The notes under the pieces are model-generated. The model worked only from the letters and a program-made list of their open reading frames with translations, was not told where the DNA came from and did no database searches. Below are positions 35,381-40,479 of a stretch of DNA of 40,479 nucleotides, one piece after another (positions within the stretch are counted from its first letter, which is position 1; every line of letters begins with the position of its first letter). Source of the stretch: Paracoccaceae bacterium (GTDB taxonomy: Bacteria; Pseudomonadota; Alphaproteobacteria; Rhodobacterales; Rhodobacteraceae); NCBI GenBank assembly GCA_902602765.1, contig CACKSH010000016.1:1-40479 (forward strand), given 5' to 3'. Both the position numbers and the translations under genes were made by a program.

Positions 35381-37315
35381 CTAACATTTAATATCTGGAG
35401 CCACACCCTCTTTTTGCAGGTCGATAATAACCTGATCAAGTCCAACTGTTTTTGTGTGCTTTTCGCCTAACTTTCGAATAGTTACAGTTCTTTCATCAAC
35501 TTCTCTATTTCCCACCGCTAAAATGATTGGGACTTTGGCTAAAGAATGCTCCCGAACCTTGTAACTTATCTTTTCATTTCGAATATCGCTTTCCGCCTTG
35601 ATACCCACAACTTTTAATGCATCTACAATCTCATTACAGTATTCATTTGCATCGGTTACAATGGAAGCGACAACGACCTGCCTTGGCGCTAGCCAAAAGG
35701 GTAATTTTCCGGCGAAATTTTCAATCAATATGCCTATAAACCTCTCGAGGGAACCAAATAAGGCACGATGCAACATAATAGGTGCCGACTTTTCACCAGA
35801 CGCGTTCACAAAAGTTGAGCCGAACCTTTCCGGTAGGTTATAGTCTACTTGAAGTGTTCCACATTGCCAGTCGCGACCAATTGCATCGCGTAAGACATAC
35901 TCCAGTTTTGGTCCATAAAATGCCCCTTCACCCTCAAAGATGGTATAATCCATTCTGGCGCGGTCTAAGGCCGTCTTTAGTGCAGCCTCTGACAAGTCCC
36001 AGCTTTCGTCGCTTCCAATACGGTTTTCAGGCCGCGTAGATAGTTTAATGTGCACATCCTGAAAACCAAAGTCTTTATAAATTGACAAAATCAACTCGTT
36101 TACCTTCAAGCACTCATCAGTAAGCTGCTCAGGAGTACAGTAAATATGCGCGTCGTCTTGAGTAAAACTGCGTACACGCAGCAATCCATGCAATGCCCCT
36201 GAAGGCTCGTAGCGGTGCACCTTGCCAAATTCAGAAATCTTCATCGGTAAGTCACGATAACTGCGAAGATTTTCGTTGTAGATCATCATATGACCTGGGC
36301 AGTTCATCGGTTTAAGCGCATAATCGCGATCATCATGAGTTTGTGCGAGAAACATATTTTCCATGTAGTTAAACCAATGCCCTGAGGTTTCCCACAAGGC
36401 TCGATCCATGATGTCTGGCGTGTTGACCTCGACATATCCTGCCTTTTCCTGACGACGGCGCATATAGTTTATTAAAGTCTGAAATAGATGCCAGCCGCTT
36501 GGATGCCAGAAAACAGACCCTGGTGCTACTTCTTCAAAATGAAATAGATTCATTTCGCGTCCTAGTTTTCTGTGATCGCGCTTTGCTGCTTCCTCCAGAA
36601 AGTTTAGATGCGCACGCAAGTCCTCTTTGTTTTTAAACGCAACGCCGTAAATCCGCTGAAGCATGGGGCGCTCACTGTCACCGCGCCAATATGCGCCCGC
36701 TACGGACATTAGTTTCCATGAGTCACCAGGTACCTGGCCAGTATTTTGAAGATGTGGACCACGACACAAATCTTGCCAATCTCCATGCCAGTACATTCGC
36801 AGTGGCTCATCCCCGGGAATGGCTTCGATTAGTTCTACCTTGTAGGGCTCATTGCTCTTTTTGTAATGAGCAAGTGCCGCTGATCGATCCCACACTTCTG
36901 TCCGCACTGGGTCGCGCGAATTGATGATATCTTTCATTTTTTTTTCGATTGTACCAAGGTCTTCCGGTGTGAAAGGGTCGCGCCTGTCAAAATCGTAATA
37001 CCATCCGTTTTCGATGACAGGACCAATGGTAACTTTGGCATCTGGCCAAATTTCTTGAACCGCCCGAGCCATAATGTGTGCAAGGTCATGGCGGATCAAC
37101 TCAATCGCACGATATTCATCTTTTATCGTGTTGATTGAAATTTGACAGTCTCTTTCAATTGCCCATTGAAGGTCCCAATGGTTTCCATCGACATCTGCAC
37201 TTATTGCTTTTTTAGACAAAGAAGTTGAGATAGTTTGAGCTACTTCCGAAGCTGTAATGCCAGAATTAAATTGACGCTTGTTGCCATCAGGAAACTTTAA
37301 AACTATTTTTTTCAT
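35381..37315 (-). CDS. thrS: Threonyl-tRNA synthetase
   Basis: A 644-aa class II aminoacyl-tRNA synthetase: TGS domain at the N-terminus ([10 protein letters not shown]), editing domain ([19 protein letters not shown]), catalytic core with [10 protein letters not shown] and [14 protein letters not shown], and the C-terminal anticodon-binding domain. The ATG at 37315 gives the family N-terminus [11 protein letters not shown] and is preceded by an ACGAGA site. The frame stays open 56 codons further upstream, but that part is unlike ThrRS. Confidence 0.97.
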   Translation of the reverse strand: MKKIVLKFPDGNKRQFNSGITASEVAQTISTSLSKKAISADVDGNHWDLQWAIERDCQISINTIKDEYRAIELIRHDLAHIMARAVQEIWPDAKVTIGPVIENGWYYDFDRRDPFTPEDLGTIEKKMKDIINSRDPVRTEVWDRSAALAHYKKSNEPYKVELIEAIPGDEPLRMYWHGDWQDLCRGPHLQNTGQVPGDSWKLMSVAGAYWRGDSERPMLQRIYGVAFKNKEDLRAHLNFLEEAAKRDHRKLGREMNLFHFEEVAPGSVFWHPSGWHLFQTLINYMRRRQEKAGYVEVNTPDIMDRALWETSGHWFNYMENMFLAQTHDDRDYALKPMNCPGHMMIYNENLRSYRDLPMKISEFGKVHRYEPSGALHGLLRVRSFTQDDAHIYCTPEQLTDECLKVNELILSIYKDFGFQDVHIKLSTRPENRIGSDESWDLSEAALKTALDRARMDYTIFEGEGAFYGPKLEYVLRDAIGRDWQCGTLQVDYNLPERFGSTFVNASGEKSAPIMLHRALFGSLERFIGILIENFAGKLPFWLAPRQVVVASIVTDANEYCNEIVDALKVVGIKAESDIRNEKISYKVREHSLAKVPIILAVGNREVDERTVTIRKLGEKHTKTVGLDQVIIDLQKEGVAPDIKC

Positions 37316-37476
37316 ATAATTCTCGTCTTTTTGGCGCCTACGAAACACCCGATTGCGTGTATGCTTAGTAATGCCGTGTAGATATGAAGAGGTCAAGAAA
37401 GCTTTATATTTTTTTATTTCAAACTTGAAATAGGTCGTAACATTATGTGACAGTTCGCAATGAGTAAGAGTAGGAT

Positions 37477-38229
37477 ATGACAATAGAATACCTCACAAAA
37501 AATAAAAAAAATATTGCATATTCTGCTAATTCTGGCGGTGCATTTACACTGGTATTTTTGGGAGGGTTCATGTCTGATATGATGGGATCCAAGGCTACCC
37601 ATTTGGAAGATTGGGCTAAAAAAAATCACTATGGTTTTTTAAGATTTGATTATTCTGGTCATGGTCAAAGTTCCGGTGTCTTTGAAAATTGTAACATCAG
37701 TGATTGGGTAGAAGACACCTATGAAATAATTACTGAAAAAACAACGGGCCCAATTATTTTAATAGGATCGTCTATGGGCGGTTGGATATCATTTTTAATA
37801 TATCAAAAATTACGTGACCGAATAAGTGGCATTGTGACTATTGCAGCGGCACCAGACTTTACAGAAGATTACTTCTGGGCAAATTTAAGTGATAAACAAA
37901 AATCTGAGCTCTTGAGTTTGGGAAAGGTATTTTTGCCATCGGATTATGAGGAACCATATCCAATAACTCTTGCACTAATCGAAAATGGAAGAAAACATCT
38001 TATTCTAACAAGGCCACTAAAGGTTCTATGTCCTATAAGAATGTTACAGGGAACAGATGACAAAGCAGTTGAGACTCAAACAGCAATAAAATTACTGAAC
38101 CACATTGATTGTGACAATATGCACCTTAAACTTGTTGCCCAAGCTGATCATTCATTTTCATCTCCAACCTGTTTGCAAATTTTAGAGCAATCTATCAAGG
38201 AAGTTATACTGGAAGTGAAGATATCGTGA
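37477..38229 (+). CDS. Alpha/beta hydrolase
   Basis: A 250-aa cytosolic alpha/beta-hydrolase: oxyanion region FLGGF (27-31), [12 protein letters not shown] (56-66), nucleophile elbow GSSMGG (S99), a late Asp in [10 protein letters not shown] and His in AQADHSF. It resembles the ABHD10-type thioesterase/hydrolase group; the substrate is unknown. Its stop overlaps the GTG start of the next hydrolase gene (GTGA), so the two are probably made together. Confidence 0.86.
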   Translation: MTIEYLTKNKKNIAYSANSGGAFTLVFLGGFMSDMMGSKATHLEDWAKKNHYGFLRFDYSGHGQSSGVFENCNISDWVEDTYEIITEKTTGPIILIGSSMGGWISFLIYQKLRDRISGIVTIAAAPDFTEDYFWANLSDKQKSELLSLGKVFLPSDYEEPYPITLALIENGRKHLILTRPLKVLCPIRMLQGTDDKAVETQTAIKLLNHIDCDNMHLKLVAQADHSFSSPTCLQILEQSIKEVILEVKIS

Positions 38230-39203
38230 TCATATTATTTATATTTTTGGCGATAGGTTCTTTTTTACTTGTCTACTATCTAATATTTTTGAAGCAAAAA
38301 ATACCAGTTGAAGCGTCTAAAGACTTTCATTTCTTTGATGAGAATTTAGATGACTATCTCTCTAGGTCAGAAGAAAGTATTCCAAACTTAAAAGCAGATT
38401 TAAATAAAAGAATTTTTTGGTTTTCAAACCCTGGTGAAAAGTCTGACGTGGGTATTGTTTATATTCATGGATACTCAGCGAGCCCTCAGGAAGTTAGGCC
38501 AGTTCCTGAAAAAGTTGCAAAGAAATTGCAGGCTAATTTACACTTTGCTCGTTTGACGGGTCACGGGTGCGACAGTAAAGAAATGTCTAAAGCACAAATT
38601 CAAGACTGGCTCAATGACGCAGCCGAAGCTATAGCTATTGGCCACGCAATAGGCGAAAAAACTTTAGTAATCAGTACTTCTACTGGTGGAACTCTTGTTT
38701 CAGCATTGGCATTATCAAAGAGATATTTTACTGATAGAGATAAGCTGGTTCTAATTTCACCAAATTTTGGGCTCAACAAAAGAATGGCTGGAATCTTGAC
38801 CTGGCCATTTTCTCAAATTTGGATGCCACCTATATTTGGCAGTGAGAGAACGTTTAAACCTAGAGGGGATCTTCATAGTTATTTTTGGACAACCCGATAC
38901 TCTACACAGTCGGTTATCAAAATGGCAAAAATGACAAATGCAATTGCTAAGCTAGACTTTTCTAAGGCTAAATCGTGTGCCCTATTTATGTATTCAAAAA
39001 GAGATAAAGTTGTTAAACCTTGGCTGGTAGAAAGGGTATTCAATGCTTGGGGTGGTAGAAAATCAAAACTAATAGTTGAAGTTGGAGAGCATGATGACCC
39101 TAACTCTCATGTTATATGCGGTGACATAATGTCACCGTCAATGAATGATTACTTCGTCGATAAGATCGTAGATTGGGCCACAGATATAAATCAAGGACTT
39201 TAA
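38226..39203 (+). CDS. Membrane-anchored alpha/beta hydrolase (esterase-like)
   Basis: A 325-aa protein with an N-terminal hydrophobic anchor (1-22) and an alpha/beta-hydrolase domain: VYIHGYSASPQEV (78-90), RLTGHG (109-114) and nucleophile elbow STSTGG (S152), with Asp and His candidates in YSKRDKVVKPW and VGEHDDPNSH. Starts with GTG overlapping the upstream hydrolase stop. Substrate unknown; an esterase or lipase role on membrane lipids is possible but unproven. Confidence 0.84.
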   Translation: MIILFIFLAIGSFLLVYYLIFLKQKIPVEASKDFHFFDENLDDYLSRSEESIPNLKADLNKRIFWFSNPGEKSDVGIVYIHGYSASPQEVRPVPEKVAKKLQANLHFARLTGHGCDSKEMSKAQIQDWLNDAAEAIAIGHAIGEKTLVISTSTGGTLVSALALSKRYFTDRDKLVLISPNFGLNKRMAGILTWPFSQIWMPPIFGSERTFKPRGDLHSYFWTTRYSTQSVIKMAKMTNAIAKLDFSKAKSCALFMYSKRDKVVKPWLVERVFNAWGGRKSKLIVEVGEHDDPNSHVICGDIMSPSMNDYFVDKIVDWATDINQGL

Positions 39204-39249
39204 TGCGCAAAGTGCAGTAAAATTAGACACAACTTGTTGCCGTCGTTTC

Positions 39250-39795
39250 TTATCCTGATATCTGTTCGGTTAATTCAAGTTGCAATAATTTTTCTATTTC
39301 ACTTGTTATTGTGCCAGACATTGGTCTGGTTAAAGAACCAAAGGTCTGAACTACTTCCCCGGAAGGTCCAATTAAAATTTTATTGAAATTCCATTTTGGT
39401 GAAAAACCGGTCGTCTCTTTGACCCAACGAAAAAACGGGTGTGCATTTTTTCCCCTTACAGAAGTTATATCGGTCATTGGTAAGGTAAGATTATAGTTAA
39501 CGGTACAGAACTCTTTCACTGCTTCTAAGCTTGATAATTCTTGGTTAAAATCATTCGATGGGACAGCCAATACTGTCAGCCCGTCACTGTTGTAAGTATC
39601 AGAAAGTTTTTGCAGCGTTTCCAACTGACCAGTGAAACCACACCGACTAGCGGTGTTTACCACTAACAGCGGCTTTCCTTTGAAGTCTTCTAAGTTGATA
39701 ACGCCGCCGTCAGCGCTTTTGAATACAAATTGGCTTGCATGAGGCATTGTTGCCGCTCCGATAAATAGTGATGTAACAATTGCAAAGATTTTCAT
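39250..39795 (-). CDS. Glutathione peroxidase-family thiol peroxidase
   Basis: A 181-aa GPx-family protein with an apparent signal peptide (~1-20, ending PHAS), peroxidatic Cys52 in NTASRCGFTGQ, and WNFNKILIGPSGE near the C-terminus. Cys rather than selenocysteine forms. The export signal suggests a periplasmic peroxide scavenger. A GAGAGG-like site lies upstream of the ATG at 39795. Confidence 0.92.
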   Translation of the reverse strand: MKIFAIVTSLFIGAATMPHASQFVFKSADGGVINLEDFKGKPLLVVNTASRCGFTGQLETLQKLSDTYNSDGLTVLAVPSNDFNQELSSLEAVKEFCTVNYNLTLPMTDITSVRGKNAHPFFRWVKETTGFSPKWNFNKILIGPSGEVVQTFGSLTRPMSGTITSEIEKLLQLELTEQISG

Positions 39796-39884
39796 GATTC
39801 CCTCTCGAAACCGTGAGATAGTTCAATCCAATCTAATTACAAGAGAAAAAACTGTAGCATTTTGCAATCATTATTTTGCAATAA

Positions 39885-40478
39885 CTACTTAATGCTTTCT
39901 AATTCGTTAATCATTGATGATATGACTGATAAACCCTTAGTCCAAAATTTAGGATCTGAAGCGTCCAAGCCAAATGGGGCTAATAAATCTGAGTGATGTT
40001 TAGATCCACCTGCTTCAAGCATGTCGAAATATTTTGACGCAAATCCACTAGGTTTGTCCTCATATTCCGCATAGAGGGCGTTAACCAGGCCATCCCCAAA
40101 AGCATAAGCATAAACATAAAATGGAGAATGAACAAAATGTGGTATATACGCCCAAAATGTATCATAGCCTGGCATAAATTTAAATGCTGGTCCAAGACTT
40201 TCGGCCTGTATTGACATCCATAAAGCATTTATATCATCCGGGGTTAATTCTCCTGTTTTACGAGCGTCATGCAGCTTGCATTCAAAATCATAAAAAGCAA
40301 TCTGCCTCACGACAGTATTTATCATATCCTCTACTTTGTTTGCTAATAAAACCTTTCGGGACTGTGGGTCAGGAGAGGCGTTTAGCATCTTACGAAAAGT
40401 TAGCATTTCACCAAAAACAGATGCTGTTTCAGCTAGAGTGAGGGGTGTTGAAGAAAGCATTTCCCCTTGTTTGGCTGC
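39885..40478 (-). CDS. pepF: M3-family oligoendopeptidase F, C-terminal part
   Basis: About 197 residues running off the right window edge; the frame continues upstream of the Met at 40460 (..AAKQGEMLSSTP). LAETASVFGEMLTFRKML, FYDFECKLHDARKTGELTPDDINALW and YIPHFVHSPFYVYAYAFGDG are typical of the PepF/M3 C-terminal region. The HExxH zinc site lies outside the window. Cytoplasmic oligopeptide turnover is the family role. Confidence 0.9.
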   Translation of the reverse strand, partial: AAKQGEMLSSTPLTLAETASVFGEMLTFRKMLNASPDPQSRKVLLANKVEDMINTVVRQIAFYDFECKLHDARKTGELTPDDINALWMSIQAESLGPAFKFMPGYDTFWAYIPHFVHSPFYVYAYAFGDGLVNALYAEYEDKPSGFASKYFDMLEAGGSKHHSDLLAPFGLDASDPKFWTKGLSVISSMINELESIK

Positions 40479-40479
40479 A

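Noticed and set aside
37316-37483. A 56-residue N-terminal extension of ThrRS
   Set aside because: It is unlike ThrRS and overlaps the divergent hydrolase start. [11 protein letters not shown] at 37315 is the normal beginning.
1-40479. CRISPR array, insertion sequence, prophage, tRNA or rRNA
   Set aside because: I saw no regularly spaced repeats, transposase or integrase, and no recognisable tRNA or rRNA sequence on either strand.

Overview
The window is AT-rich bacterial DNA. Its left 25 kb is most of a photosynthesis gene cluster (PGC) with the gene order of Rhodobacter and roseobacters, so the source is most likely a low-GC aerobic anoxygenic phototroph of the Rhodobacterales, probably marine. 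This rests on gene order, recognisable protein motifs and the spheroidene-type carotenoid genes; no rRNA or other taxonomic marker is present.

Layout. Positions 1-5349 (+) carry the 3' end of puhA, then puhB, puhC, a 98-aa PGC protein, acsF, puhE, hemA and a cytochrome c2 gene (cycA). Positions 5376-9674 (-) carry crtA-bchI-bchD-bchO. Next come crtI-crtB-tspO (+), crtD-crtC (-) and crtE-crtF (+). These are followed by bchC-bchX-bchY-bchZ-pufQ-pufB-pufA (+) and dxs. Perfect TGT-N12-ACA (PpsR/CrtJ-type) palindromes sit at the three expected control points: crtA/crtI (two), crtF/bchC (two, 8 bp apart) and crtD/crtE (one plus a degenerate one). The encoded pathways run from ALA synthesis through Mg chelation, aerobic ring-E closure and chlorin reduction to bacteriochlorophyll, and from DXP through phytoene to spheroidene/spheroidenone.

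Most striking observation. Where pufL, pufM and pufC/pufX should lie between pufA and dxs, there are only 341 bp. At normal pufA-pufL spacing a short frame starts with the PufL N-terminal signature (MELLSFKMKYRV; family MALLSFERKYRV), then loses all similarity and stops after 31 codons. The rest of the gap is packed with stem-loops and ends in a strong terminator just before dxs. All other PGC genes seen here are open, including LH1 and RC-H. The locus therefore looks like a puf operon whose reaction-centre genes were deleted, moved elsewhere, or dropped in assembly.

Positions 25433-40479 are ordinary genome: an aquaporin, an unknown 128-aa protein, an EamA transporter, and a compact galactose operon. 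The operon encodes an IlvD/Edd-type sugar-acid dehydratase, an SDR sugar dehydrogenase, DgoK, DgoA, an SMP-30 lactonase and a GH42 beta-galactosidase. Together they would make a complete oxidative De Ley-Doudoroff route from beta-galactosides to pyruvate and glyceraldehyde-3-phosphate. The SDR has Asn where the catalytic Lys of YxxxK is expected. A cold-shock protein, an ArsC/Spx-like protein, ThrRS, two alpha/beta hydrolases, a glutathione peroxidase and the C-terminal part of an M3-family oligoendopeptidase complete the window.

Limits: all calls come from reading the sequence and knowledge of the families. No similarity search, folding program or read data were available. Several start codons are judgement calls and are marked as such.
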